This document shows, piece after piece, positions 1 to 11,084 of a stretch of 64,000 nt of DNA (positions are counted from its first letter, which is position 1; each line of letters opens with the position of its first letter). The position numbers and the translations under genes are program-made. The DNA comes from Yoonia maritima (GTDB lineage Bacteria; Pseudomonadota; Alphaproteobacteria; Rhodobacterales; Rhodobacteraceae): NCBI RefSeq assembly GCF_002933395.1, contig NZ_PKFN01000010.1, positions 124,001 through 188,000 on the forward strand. Reading direction: 5' to 3'. The notes below the pieces were generated by a model. It searched no databases and was not told the DNA's origin. It was given only the letters and a program-made list of their open reading frames with translations.

Positions 1-3229
<3,229 letters not shown>

Positions 3230-3369
3230 ATGCGGTGTCACCTTTTGTTTGTCTCTCGAATGACGCATCGCCCGGGCCGCGACACATCACCCATTTGACC
3301 GGGGGTTTGATGTCTATTCGTGGCTGCCGTCCCACCGGCACCCTCCCGACATCTCAAACCTACCCAAGG

Positions 3370-3392
3370 GGTCGGTCAGCATTTGGCCGACC
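3370..3392 (-). promoter_or_regulatory. Hairpin in the rplL-rpoB intergenic region
   Basis: A 9-bp inverted repeat (GGTCGGTCA / TGGCCGACC, one mismatch) with a 5-nt loop lies between rplL and rpoB. No T tract follows on the minus strand. In E. coli this spacer carries an attenuator and an RNase III site, so a partial terminator or processing hairpin is plausible here. The structure is read directly; the role is inferred. Confidence 0.5.
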
Positions 3393-3474
3393 TCTAAGAC
3401 AGGTTCGGCTGGACGCACATTTCTGCGCGCCCAGCCTTATTTTCATGACGAAGAAGACTTCGCCTGATACTAGC

Positions 3475-3849
3475 TTAGGCCAGTTCGACTTCTGCGCCGA
3501 CTGCTTCCAGCTTCGCTTTGATCTCTTCAGCTTCTGCTTTCGCAGCGCCTTCTTTGATCTTGCCGCCAGCTTCAACCAGATCTTTCGCTTCTTTCAGGCC
3601 AAGACCTGTGATGCCGCGAACTTCTTTGATCACGTTGATTTTAGAAGCACCAGCGTTCTTCAGAACGACGTCGAATTCAGTTTTCTCAGCAGCAGCTTCG
3701 CCACCAGCGTCACCACCTGCAGCAACCATTACGGCGCCACCAGCAGCTGGCTCGATGCCGTACTCGTCCTTGAGGATAGTTTTCAGTTCTTGTGCTTCGA
3801 GAAGGGTAAGACCAACAATCTCTTCAGCAAGTTTTTTCAGATCAGCCAT
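3475..3849 (-). CDS. rplL: 50S ribosomal protein L7/L12
   Basis: Stalk protein of the large ribosomal subunit; dimers bind L10 and recruit translation GTPases. The 124-residue product has the N-terminal dimerisation helices ([15 protein letters not shown]), an Ala/Gly-rich hinge at about residues 35-52, and the conserved C-terminal domain with [20 protein letters not shown]. Length and sequence are normal for the family. It sits 68 nt downstream of rplJ in the standard rplJ-rplL pair, which is normally controlled by L10 binding the shared leader. Confidence 0.98.
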   Translation of the reverse strand: MADLKKLAEEIVGLTLLEAQELKTILKDEYGIEPAAGGAVMVAAGGDAGGEAAAEKTEFDVVLKNAGASKINVIKEVRGITGLGLKEAKDLVEAGGKIKEGAAKAEAEEIKAKLEAVGAEVELA

Positions 3850-3917
3850 TTTATGCTTTCCGTTCGTTTTAAGTGTGTTCCAACGTCAGGGCAAAGCCCC
3901 AAGTCAATTCAGATGCT

Positions 3918-4430
3918 TTATGCAGCTTTCTCTTCGATGGTCGAAAGAATGCTTGCGATGTTCGAAGCAGGCGCGCCAATGGCCCCAGCAATGTTCGAAG
4001 CAGGTGCACCGATGCAGCCAACGATAGAAGCAATAAGCTCCTCGCGAGACGGCATACCGGCAACGGCTTTAACACCAGCAGGATCAAGAGCTGTGTCGCC
4101 CATTGCACCACCCAAGACAACGAGCTTGTCGTTACCTTTGGCGTACTTATCCACGACCTTCGCAGCTGCGACAGGGTCTTCGGAATAGGCGATTACAGTC
4201 ATACCCTCGAGGTATTCAGCGATGCTTGCGCATGGCTTGCCCTCAAGAGCGATTTTGGCGAGCTTGTTCTTGGCAACGCGCACAGAACCACCCGCGTCAC
4301 GCATTTGTGCGCGCAGGTCCTGCATTTCAGCAACTGTCATGCCTTCGTAGTGGGCAACCACTACGACGCCAGAGCTTTCAAAGATCTGGCCGAGATCGTC
4401 GACCAGCTGTTCTTTTTGTGCTCTATCCAC
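3918..4430 (-). CDS. rplJ: 50S ribosomal protein L10
   Basis: Stalk base protein that binds 23S rRNA and anchors L7/L12. The GTG at 4430 is chosen: it gives the N-terminus VDRAQKEQL matching the family's MDRAQKE start, yields 170 residues, and is preceded by TTGGAG at good spacing. An upstream in-frame ATG at 4487 would add 19 atypical residues. The C-terminal, L7/L12-binding part contains the segment GAPASNIA twice ([20 protein letters not shown]), a short internal duplication I remember from relatives. The gene is separated from rplA by a terminator and a long leader, so rplJL is probably its own transcription unit. Confidence 0.96.
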   Translation of the reverse strand: MDRAQKEQLVDDLGQIFESSGVVVVAHYEGMTVAEMQDLRAQMRDAGGSVRVAKNKLAKIALEGKPCASIAEYLEGMTVIAYSEDPVAAAKVVDKYAKGNDKLVVLGGAMGDTALDPAGVKAVAGMPSREELIASIVGCIGAPASNIAGAIGAPASNIASILSTIEEKAA

Positions 4431-4721
4431 AGTTTCACTCCAAGTTTGGTACTGGGTTAAGCCCAGCACCGGCTCTAATTTTGTCACGCGGCAAGCCGCC
4501 CAACAGTCTACAGTCCATGTGCAAACGGGGCGTCCAAATTGCCGAGGAGAGCCTCAAAAATCTGGTCTATCCCGCCTCAGGCAGGAATTAACGACATAAA
4601 TGCCAACCCACCGTCTCGGACGAATAAAGGCCCGAACGAATCAATCTCTCGGGCCAGGATTTCTAGGTACTGCGACAAAGTCCGTTTGCCAACCCCATAT
4701 CCCTACTTTTAACCATGTAAT
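4431..4721 (-). promoter_or_regulatory. Long rplJ leader, candidate L10-responsive region
   Basis: The 354-nt gap between rplA and rplJ has no gene. After the rplA terminator the minus strand contains a 7-bp hairpin followed by TTTATT (4629-4655), a second stem (CCTGCC TGA GGCGGG, about 4570-4585) and a long AU-rich stretch before the GTG start. Autoregulation of rplJL by L10 bound to the leader is known in E. coli and Bacillus. That this leader does so is inferred from position and structure only; I could not match it to the Rfam L10 leader model by eye. It should also contain the rplJ promoter. Confidence 0.4.
4629..4655 (-). terminator. Terminator-like hairpin in the rplJ leader
   Basis: GGCCCGA pairs with TCGGGCC across a 13-nt loop; on the minus strand the stem is followed by TTTATT. 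It lies about 200 nt upstream of rplJ, so it could be an attenuator, a second terminator behind rplA, or part of the L10 leader fold. The stem is short and the loop large, so strength is uncertain. Confidence 0.4.
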
Positions 4722-4759
4722 CAGAAACGAAAACGGCAGACCCAAACAAGGGCCTGCCG
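4722..4759 (-). terminator. Rho-independent terminator after rplA
   Basis: A 10-bp stem (CGGCAGGCCC / GGGTCTGCCG, one G-U pair) with a 6-nt loop is followed by TTTTCGTTT on the minus strand, 25 nt after the rplA stop codon. It should end the nusG-rplK-rplA transcript. Confidence 0.8.
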
Positions 4760-4784
4760 CAATACATCAGTTAAGATGCTTGAA

Positions 4785-5486
4785 TTATTCGTTGCCAGTT
4801 GCCGAAGCGACGTCAACGGATACGCCTGGGCCCATTGTAGAGCTGACAGCGATCTTTTTCATGTATGTACCTTTTGCGCCTGATGGGCGGGCTTTGCTGA
4901 CCGCTTCAACAAATGCCAGCATGTTTTCTTCCAGCTGCTTAGCCGAGAAAGATGCTTTGCCGATACCTGCGTGCACAACACCAGCTTTTTCAGCTTTGAA
5001 CTGCACTTCGCCGCCTTTAGCAGCTTCAACAGCCGCTTTAACGTCCATAGTCACAGTACCAACGCGTGGGTTTGGCATCAGGTTGCGAGGGCCAAGAACT
5101 TTACCCAGACGACCAACAACACCCATCATGTCAGGTGTCGCGATGCAACGATCAAAGTCGATCTTGCCGCCTTGAACAGTTTCCATCAGGTCTTCTGCAC
5201 CAACGATGTCTGCACCAGCTGCTTTTGCTTCGTCAGCTTTTTCGCCACGTGCAAAAACAGCAACACGAACAGTTTTACCAGTGCCGTTCGGCAGGCTTAC
5301 TGTACCGCGAACCATTTGGTCAGCGTGACGCGGGTCAACACCCAGCTGCATTGCGATTTCAACAGTTTCGTCGAACTTCGCTTTTGCGTTATCTTTGATC
5401 AGAGCAACGGCATCAGTTACTGATACGTTATGCTTGCCTTCGAACGCAGCACGAGCTGCGGTTGTGCGCTTACCGAATTTTGCCAT
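4785..5486 (-). CDS. rplA: 50S ribosomal protein L1
   Basis: L1 binds 23S rRNA at the mobile L1 stalk and in many bacteria represses its own rplKA operon by binding the mRNA. The 233-residue product starts [18 protein letters not shown] and contains the L1 signature region ([20 protein letters not shown]). Length is normal. Its ATG overlaps the rplK stop by one base (TAATG), so translation is coupled. A strong terminator follows. Confidence 0.98.
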   Translation of the reverse strand: MAKFGKRTTAARAAFEGKHNVSVTDAVALIKDNAKAKFDETVEIAMQLGVDPRHADQMVRGTVSLPNGTGKTVRVAVFARGEKADEAKAAGADIVGAEDLMETVQGGKIDFDRCIATPDMMGVVGRLGKVLGPRNLMPNPRVGTVTMDVKAAVEAAKGGEVQFKAEKAGVVHAGIGKASFSAKQLEENMLAFVEAVSKARPSGAKGTYMKKIAVSSTMGPGVSVDVASATGNE

Positions 5487-5911
5487 TACTTGACCTCCAC
5501 ACCCATAGAGCGGGCAGAGCCCATGATGATCTGCATCGCGCCTTCGATGGACGTCGCGTTGAGGTCCTTCATTTTTGCTTCTGCAATTTCACGAACCTGC
5601 TTACCAGTGATCGAACCAGCAACGGCTTTACCTGGTGTGTTTGAACCAGATTTCAGCTTGGCAGCTTTCTTGATGTAGTAAGACGCAGGTGGTGTCTTGA
5701 TTTCCATCGAGAACGACTTGTCCGCGTAATATGTGATTACGGTTGGGCAAGGTGCGCCGTTTTCCATGTCAGCTGTCTTCGCGTTAAACGCTTTACAGAA
5801 TTCCATGATGTTGATGCCGCGCTGACCCAATGCTGGGCCGACGGGTGGGGATGGGTTTGCTGCACCTGCAGGAACCTGCAGTTTCAGTTGTCCAACAACT
5901 TTTTTGGCCAT
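5486..5911 (-). CDS. rplK: 50S ribosomal protein L11
   Basis: L11 forms the GTPase-associated centre of the 50S subunit and is needed for RelA-type stringent sensing. The 141-residue product has the N-terminal domain ([20 protein letters not shown]) and the C-terminal rRNA-binding domain ending [20 protein letters not shown]. It is preceded by a 107-nt spacer that holds a copy of the palindromic repeat described at 5932-5953, and overlaps rplA by one base. Confidence 0.98.
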   Translation of the reverse strand: MAKKVVGQLKLQVPAGAANPSPPVGPALGQRGINIMEFCKAFNAKTADMENGAPCPTVITYYADKSFSMEIKTPPASYYIKKAAKLKSGSNTPGKAVAGSITGKQVREIAEAKMKDLNATSIEGAMQIIMGSARSMGVEVK

Positions 5912-5931
5912 GGGGCCTCTCCTTTTTCAGC

Positions 5932-5953
5932 GGTGGATTAAAATCCACCCTAC
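5932..5953. repeat. Palindromic repeat, copy 1 of 4 (nusG-rplK spacer)
   Basis: GGTGGATT, two A, AATCCACC, then CTAC. It belongs to a family with core GGTGGRTT-NN-AAYCCACC flanked by GTAG/CTAC, also at 19256, 36559 and 37149. This copy sits inside the essential nusG-rplK spacer and would form an 8-bp hairpin in the mRNA. It resembles REP-type dispersed repeats; that classification is inferred. Confidence 0.75.
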
Positions 5954-6018
5954 AATGCCCCCGAAGGGACGGTTTTGCCGTGGTTCGGGCGATGCCCTCC
6001 CACGTCTGAACACACGGG

Positions 6019-6549
6019 TTACTGTTTAGTAACCTGCGTGAATTCCAATTCGACCGGCGTCGCGCGGCCAAAGATCGAAACAGTCACTTTCAAGCGCTGG
6101 TTCTCGTCGTCGACTTCTTCGACCATACCGTCGAAGTCTTCGAACGGACCTTCGTTGACTTTGACTTTTTCTCCGATGTCGAAGTGGATCAGCGTACGTG
6201 GCGCATCTTCGCCTTCTTGTACGCGACCAAGGATAGCCTGCACTTCGGCATCACGCATCGGCATTGGGCGACCTTGCGGGCCCAAGAAACCTGTGACGCG
6301 GTTAATAGAGTTGATCAGGTGATAACCTTCGTCCGACATTTCCATGTGAACGAGCACGTAACCAGGCATAAAGCGGCGCTCGGTCGTGACTTTTTTGTTG
6401 CGACGAATTTCGATGACTTCTTCAGTCGGCACCAGCACTTCACCGATTTGCTCAGATAGGCCCTGCTCTTCCGCTTTTGTGCGGATCGCTTCTGCGATTT
6501 TCTTCTCGAAGTTCGAGAGAACGCTTACGGAGTACCAACGTTTCGCCAT
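6019..6549 (-). CDS. nusG: Transcription termination/antitermination protein NusG
   Basis: Elongation factor that binds RNA polymerase through its NGN domain and links it to Rho or the ribosome (S10) through its KOW domain. The 176-residue product starts MAKRWYSVSVLSNFEKKIAEAI, has the NGN core FMPGYVLVHMEM, and a C-terminal KOW motif (VKVNEGPFEDFDGMVEEVD). Length is normal. It lies between secE (191 nt upstream, separated by a terminator-like hairpin) and rplK (107 nt downstream). Confidence 0.98.
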   Translation of the reverse strand: MAKRWYSVSVLSNFEKKIAEAIRTKAEEQGLSEQIGEVLVPTEEVIEIRRNKKVTTERRFMPGYVLVHMEMSDEGYHLINSINRVTGFLGPQGRPMPMRDAEVQAILGRVQEGEDAPRTLIHFDIGEKVKVNEGPFEDFDGMVEEVDDENQRLKVTVSIFGRATPVELEFTQVTKQ

Positions 6550-6629
6550 GTGTCAAAGCACCTTGTCGTCGCCGACCACAACGGGCCGCATGTTCAAATT
6601 AAATCCAGCAGCACGGCTGCTAGTCCTGA

Positions 6630-6661
6630 AAATAAAAGCGGCGTGAAGCTCGATTCGCCGC
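6630..6661 (-). terminator. Terminator-like hairpin between secE and nusG
   Basis: On the minus strand GCGGCG pairs with CGCCGC across a 12-nt loop that can add two A-T pairs, followed directly by TTTTATTTTC. It lies about 80 nt after secE and 80 nt before nusG. An overlapping alternative stem (GGCGTG/CACGCC) exists. It suggests that secE and nusG are at least partly separate transcription units. Confidence 0.55.
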
Positions 6662-6740
6662 ACGCCAATTTCAGGAGTTTGTGGCTCTTACCGCTGACAC
6701 CCAGTGTTTTCAAGGGGTGAACGGCAATTTCCACACGATG

Positions 6741-6941
6741 TTAGCCACCAAAGTAATCCAGCACACCGGTCAATCCAACCCGAATCGCCATATCCACAAG
6801 CGAGAAAAAGATCGCGGCGATAGATGCTAGGATGAACACCATAATCGTGGTCAAAACGACTTCGCGGCGTGTCGGCCATACGACCTTAGAGACCTCAGCA
6901 CGGACCTCTTGGAAAAACTTGACAGGATTGGCGATGGCCAT
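6741..6941 (-). CDS. secE: Preprotein translocase subunit SecE
   Basis: Small essential subunit of the SecYEG channel in the inner membrane. The ATG at 6941 gives 66 residues starting MAIANPVKFFQEVRAEVSKV, followed by the conserved WPTRREVVLTT and a single transmembrane helix (IMVFILASIAAIFFSLVDMA). A farther in-frame start would add 17 unrelated residues; AAAGGA upstream of 6941 supports the shorter form. Single-helix SecE of this size is usual outside enterobacteria. It precedes nusG in the normal order. Confidence 0.96.
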   Translation of the reverse strand: MAIANPVKFFQEVRAEVSKVVWPTRREVVLTTIMVFILASIAAIFFSLVDMAIRVGLTGVLDYFGG

Positions 6942-6971
6942 GACATATCGTCCTTTGTGGAAACACCCCGC

Positions 6972-7000
6972 GACATACGGCGTTCGCACCACGATTTCAA
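6972..7000 (-). promoter_or_regulatory. Candidate sigma-70-type promoter for secE
   Basis: On the minus strand TTGAAA and TATGTC are separated by 17 nt, ending about 30 nt upstream of the secE start. The position is sensible because the upstream gene is a possible newcomer. Promoter calls by eye are weak, and the -10 matches only part of the consensus. Confidence 0.35.
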
Positions 7001-7013
7001 GCCCGACGACAGA

Positions 7014-7898
7014 TCAATCATCGCTTGGTTTAAGAAGCGTCACATCGGCCATGTTGGCAATCGACGCAATCTGGGCGCGGTATGTCATATCAGCAAAGTC
7101 ATGCTCGCTTTCGGAAAAACCATCAAACCGATCATATCCCTCATCGACCGGAAACGCGTTGCCCGCGTCTTTTGCGATATCTCCGCGTTCACCTGCGTCA
7201 TAGCGGGCCAGCGTTTGCGCAACAGCTTGCGCTGACAATCGCGGATTAACATTGCGCTCAATCGAAGGAACCTTCTGCCCGACCATCGCAACGCAAATAT
7301 CGTCGAACACGCCATTGTAGTCTTCGTAGGCCCAGACAACCAATTTGCCGACACCCTGTGTCGCACGCAAACGGGCGACCAAATCCGCCCAATCGCCACG
7401 CGCCATTGGGACCATCGCCTTATATTCGGCAAATGGCATAACCTTATTGCCACGCAATAATTGCGAATACACTGAGTTAATCAGCGCCGTAGGCTTACGC
7501 AGACTTAAAAACAGGTCGAGCGGACGCCCAAGCGCTTGTGACAACTGCGCAATCTTCATGTCTGCGCGCGGATACCCAAATTCGATATCGCTACGCTGTG
7601 GATGGGCAAGCGTGCCGATGAAATTCTCTTCACTGAACACAAGCCGACTGGCACCTTTGCGCATCAACCCAAGCTGGTCCTGCGGCGACCGTTTACTACG
7701 CCCGCCACCAGCGCGCGAACGCATCCCAAAAAGCGCAGAAATCGTACGCCCCGGCAGGCGAAAATGTTCGGGACCATAATAGCGAACACCAGCGTCGATC
7801 AAATCATCGGATGCCATCAACAACGACCGCTGCAAATGCGAGGTCGCGGTCTTGTGCGCTCCTATGTGGAACCCAATCGAAAAATCATCTTGTGGCAT
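7014..7898 (-). CDS. Sulfotransferase-like protein of unknown substrate
   Basis: About 294 residues from the ATG at 7898 (MPQDDFSIGFHIGAHKTAT). The longer frame begins inside the tRNA gene and is rejected. The N-terminal GFHIGAHKTATSHLQ resembles the 5'-phosphosulfate loop of PAPS-dependent sulfotransferases, usually GxHKTGTT/SxLQ. The middle has FLSLRKPTALINSVYSQLL, similar to the 3'-phosphate-binding part of that fold. No signal peptide is visible. It lies between tRNA-Trp and secE, where such a gene is not usual, so it may have been acquired. Substrate (polysaccharide, lipid or other) is unknown. The fold assignment is moderate. Confidence 0.65.
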   Translation of the reverse strand: MPQDDFSIGFHIGAHKTATSHLQRSLLMASDDLIDAGVRYYGPEHFRLPGRTISALFGMRSRAGGGRSKRSPQDQLGLMRKGASRLVFSEENFIGTLAHPQRSDIEFGYPRADMKIAQLSQALGRPLDLFLSLRKPTALINSVYSQLLRGNKVMPFAEYKAMVPMARGDWADLVARLRATQGVGKLVVWAYEDYNGVFDDICVAMVGQKVPSIERNVNPRLSAQAVAQTLARYDAGERGDIAKDAGNAFPVDEGYDRFDGFSESEHDFADMTYRAQIASIANMADVTLLKPSDD

Positions 7899-7940
7899 GT
7901 GTTGGATTTGATCCCCCGGCTGAGCGGCAATGATCTGGTC

Positions 7941-8016
7941 TGGCAGGGGCATGGAGACTCGAACTCCAGACCTACGGTTTTGGAGACCGTCGCTCTACCA
8001 ACTGAGCTATACCCCT
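7941..8016 (-). tRNA. tRNA-Trp (CCA anticodon)
   Basis: The reverse complement folds as a cloverleaf: acceptor AGGGGTA/TGCCCCT, D arm GCTC-AGTTGGTA-GAGC, anticodon stem ACGGT/ACCGT around CTCCAAA (anticodon CCA), and T arm TGGAG-TTCGAGT-CTCCA. Discriminator G and an encoded CCA end give 76 nt. A tRNA-Trp upstream of secE is the standard arrangement, but here a sulfotransferase-like gene lies between them. Confidence 0.97.
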
Positions 8017-8141
8017 AAGACCAGTTGCCGAACTAGTCTGAAAATCCAACCGGATCAAGAGGCAACCCGCACTAGACTTGCCATCATAGGCAAAAATGTG
8101 AAAACAACGCAAAGATTTCTGTAAGAAAGGCCCCTGCCCTC

Positions 8142-8831
8142 GTGTCACTTCGCCGTCGAATCGAAAAATCAGAGTGGCTCGCAGCACGGATCGCCGGGTT
8201 AATCGGTGGTTATCTCAGCCTATGCAATCGGCGAATTATATGGAAAGCCAAAGGATTAGACGATCTACAGGCAGCATTACAAGACGGCCCCGTTCTACTT
8301 GTCATGTGGCACAGCCGATCGGTCATGGGCGCTTTGCACTGGCCCGTCACAGATGGGCCACTATCTAGCCTGCACGATAGTTCACCTGTTGGGCGCGTAT
8401 CTGGGGCGCTTCAGCGTCGGGTTGGACTACGCCCGATGCAGATGTCACGCAAAAGATCGAATCGTTCGGCATCGCGCGAAGTTCTAAAACGTGTAAAAGA
8501 AGGCGTCAGCATAGGCATGACCGGCGATGGCCCACTTGGTCCCGCGCTAGAGGTCAAAGATGCGCCCCTTGATTGGGCCAAAACCACAGGGATGCCAGTC
8601 TTCTGCTACGCCTACTCGGTCAGCAAAGGACGCAGGCTCAATTCTTGGGACAAGATGCTCGTGCCTCACCCCTATGGTCAGGGCGCGTATGTGTTTCGTC
8701 GCTTCGGTGGCAGCGTGCAGCGTAAAATGAACCCAGAACAGATCGAAACGCTGCGCGCAGAAATGCACCAATTCATGCAAAATACAACGGCCGAGGCCGA
8801 TTCAATGCTTGGCCTGCCACTCGGCGCCTAG
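8142..8831 (+). CDS. DUF374 family lysophospholipid acyltransferase-like protein
   Basis: Product of 229 residues from a GTG start at 8142, with AAGAAAGG 11 nt upstream. It matches the DUF374 family, related to membrane acyltransferases: VLLVMWHSRSVMGALHW holds the catalytic-type histidine, and SIGMTGDGPLGPALEVKDA the substrate-pocket motif. The likely role is acyl transfer in the lipid or lipid A pathway at the inner membrane; the substrate is not known. It is the only plus-strand gene in the first 15 kb. Its end overlaps the convergent tag gene by 4 nt. Confidence 0.8.
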   Translation: MSLRRRIEKSEWLAARIAGLIGGYLSLCNRRIIWKAKGLDDLQAALQDGPVLLVMWHSRSVMGALHWPVTDGPLSSLHDSSPVGRVSGALQRRVGLRPMQMSRKRSNRSASREVLKRVKEGVSIGMTGDGPLGPALEVKDAPLDWAKTTGMPVFCYAYSVSKGRRLNSWDKMLVPHPYGQGAYVFRRFGGSVQRKMNPEQIETLRAEMHQFMQNTTAEADSMLGLPLGA

Positions 8832-9436
8832 AGACTGGGCCGCTGAAACGCTTGCCTGGCCACCGACGCAATCTCGCGTGATGCACATCCTGCCGCGTGA
8901 TCATTGATCAACCCCATGGCCTGCATGAAGGCAAATGCCGTTGTGGGACCAACAAACTTCCAACCGCGCTTCTTTAACTCTTTTGACAAAGCGACTGATG
9001 CAGGCGAAGTCGTTCTGCTTTGCGGTTCAATGCCTTCCTCTTGCGGTTCAAAGCTCCAAATGAATGCCGCGAGCGATCCTTTGGCATCGACCAACTCACA
9101 ACAACGCTGCGCGTTATTGATCACAGCGGTGATCTTGCCGCGATGGCGCACAATCCCTGCGTCATTCAGCAGTCGCTCAACATCAACATCACCAAACTGA
9201 GCGACCTTCCTAAAATCAAACCCGGCAAAGGCAGAACGAAAATTCTCGCGCTTTGTCAAAATCGTGCGCCAACTCAGGCCCGACTGAAAACTCTCAAGGC
9301 ACAGCTTTTCAAACAAACGAATATCGTCCCCAACGGGATAACCCCATTCATTGTCATGATAGGCGATGTAGTCTTTGGTCGCAGAACACCAACCGCAGCG
9401 CGGGATATTGTCAGTCGGGGATGTGAAAAGCGGCAT
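8828..9436 (-). CDS. tag: DNA-3-methyladenine glycosylase I
   Basis: Base-excision repair enzyme removing 3-methyladenine from alkylated DNA. The 202-residue product starts MPLFTSPTDNIPRCGWC. It has the zinc-ligand cysteine early (CGWC), the Tag motif YHDNEWGYPVGDD, and SFQSGLSWRTILTKRENF. The C-terminal LKKRGWKFVGPTTAFAFMQA and DHAAGC supply the rest of the zinc site. Length is normal. It is convergent with the DUF374 gene and followed by no close minus-strand partner. Confidence 0.95.
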   Translation of the reverse strand: MPLFTSPTDNIPRCGWCSATKDYIAYHDNEWGYPVGDDIRLFEKLCLESFQSGLSWRTILTKRENFRSAFAGFDFRKVAQFGDVDVERLLNDAGIVRHRGKITAVINNAQRCCELVDAKGSLAAFIWSFEPQEEGIEPQSRTTSPASVALSKELKKRGWKFVGPTTAFAFMQAMGLINDHAAGCASREIASVARQAFQRPSL

Positions 9437-9493
9437 GGTTAAAACTTATCCTAATTGGACCTAAGTTCACCTTACGCAAGAACCACCAAATGC

Positions 9494-9525
9494 AAAAGGC
9501 CGCTCCATTTCTGGAGCGGCCTTTG
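9494..9525. terminator. Bidirectional terminator between tuf and tag
   Basis: GGCCGCTCC pairs perfectly with GGAGCGGCC across a 6-nt loop. The minus strand continues TTTTGCATTT and the plus strand TTTGTGTATT. It lies about 100 nt after the tuf stop and should end the tuf transcript before tag. Confidence 0.85.
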
Positions 9526-9544
9526 TGTATTGAGTAACTCCTGA

Positions 9545-9613
9545 GTGGGTTCTCGGTGTTTGCAAGCAAACCCCTGCCACCCACGCGGTGCGTTTGCGGC
9601 CCTAGGGCCGCAA
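9545..9613. repeat. Palindrome pair between tuf and its terminator
   Basis: TTGCGGCCCTAGGGCCGCAA (9594-9613) is a perfect 20-nt palindrome starting 12 nt after the tuf stop. A second palindrome GTTTGCAAGCAAAC (9558-9571) lies inside GTGGGT (9545-9550) / ACCCAC (9579-9584) arms. With the terminator at 9494 this makes three stem-loops in 120 nt. They may protect the tuf mRNA 3' end; that is inference. Confidence 0.6.
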
Positions 9614-9625
9614 GCCGCTCCGGAA

Positions 9626-10801
<1,176 letters not shown>

Positions 10802-10855
10802 TTAGCGGGCCCTTAATTTTGAGGGGCCACATCGGCCCGGTCCAACATCGCGGGC

Positions 10856-10884
10856 GATGTATTGGGAAACGGCGCGGAAATCAA
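10856..10884 (-). promoter_or_regulatory. Candidate tuf promoter
   Basis: TTGATT (rc of 10879-10884) and TACATC (rc of 10856-10861) are spaced by 17 nt. Position is suitable for tuf, but the -10 is a partial match. Other TTG-starting hexamers upstream are possible alternatives. Confidence 0.3.
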
Positions 10885-11053
10885 GGGAAATACGACATAA
10901 AACAAGAGGAATGATACACTTCGATTATCAACCAAGGGACAACCATGCGGCTAAGTGCTTTCTCTATGTGCATGCACACATAGAACACCGCTGAAATGTA
11001 TGAAACATATTCCAGAACGAGACTGGTTCAGTTCAGTCTTCGTTGGCAAAGAT

Positions 11054-11070
11054 GGGGTGATATTCACCCC
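11054..11070. terminator. Hairpin downstream of phoX
   Basis: GGGGTGA-TAT-TCACCCC forms a perfect 7-bp stem 15 nt after the phoX stop. On the minus strand it is followed by ATCTTTG, a weak T tract; the plus-strand side has a better one (CCTTTTGATTTT). Likely the phoX transcript end. Confidence 0.5.
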
Positions 11071-11084
11071 ACCTTTTGATTTTA

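Larger units (their letters stand above)
10802..11084. other. Intergenic region upstream of tuf
   Basis: No convincing gene is present. It should hold the tuf promoter, the tuf leader, and at the far end the hairpin after phoX. A candidate promoter on the minus strand is TTGATT-17 nt-TACATC (10856-10884), about 55 nt upstream of the tuf ATG. A 24-nt imperfect palindrome around TATGTGCATGCACATA (about 10964-10983) is also visible. Confidence 0.5.

Noticed and set aside
3918-4020. Repeated GAPASNIA in rplJ as an assembly error
   Set aside because: The nucleotide copies differ and the duplicated segment is, from memory, usual in L10 of related bacteria.
7899-7952. Sulfotransferase-like gene starting inside the tRNA
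   Set aside because: The first codons would lie in the tRNA-Trp gene; the ATG at 7898 begins the conserved domain.
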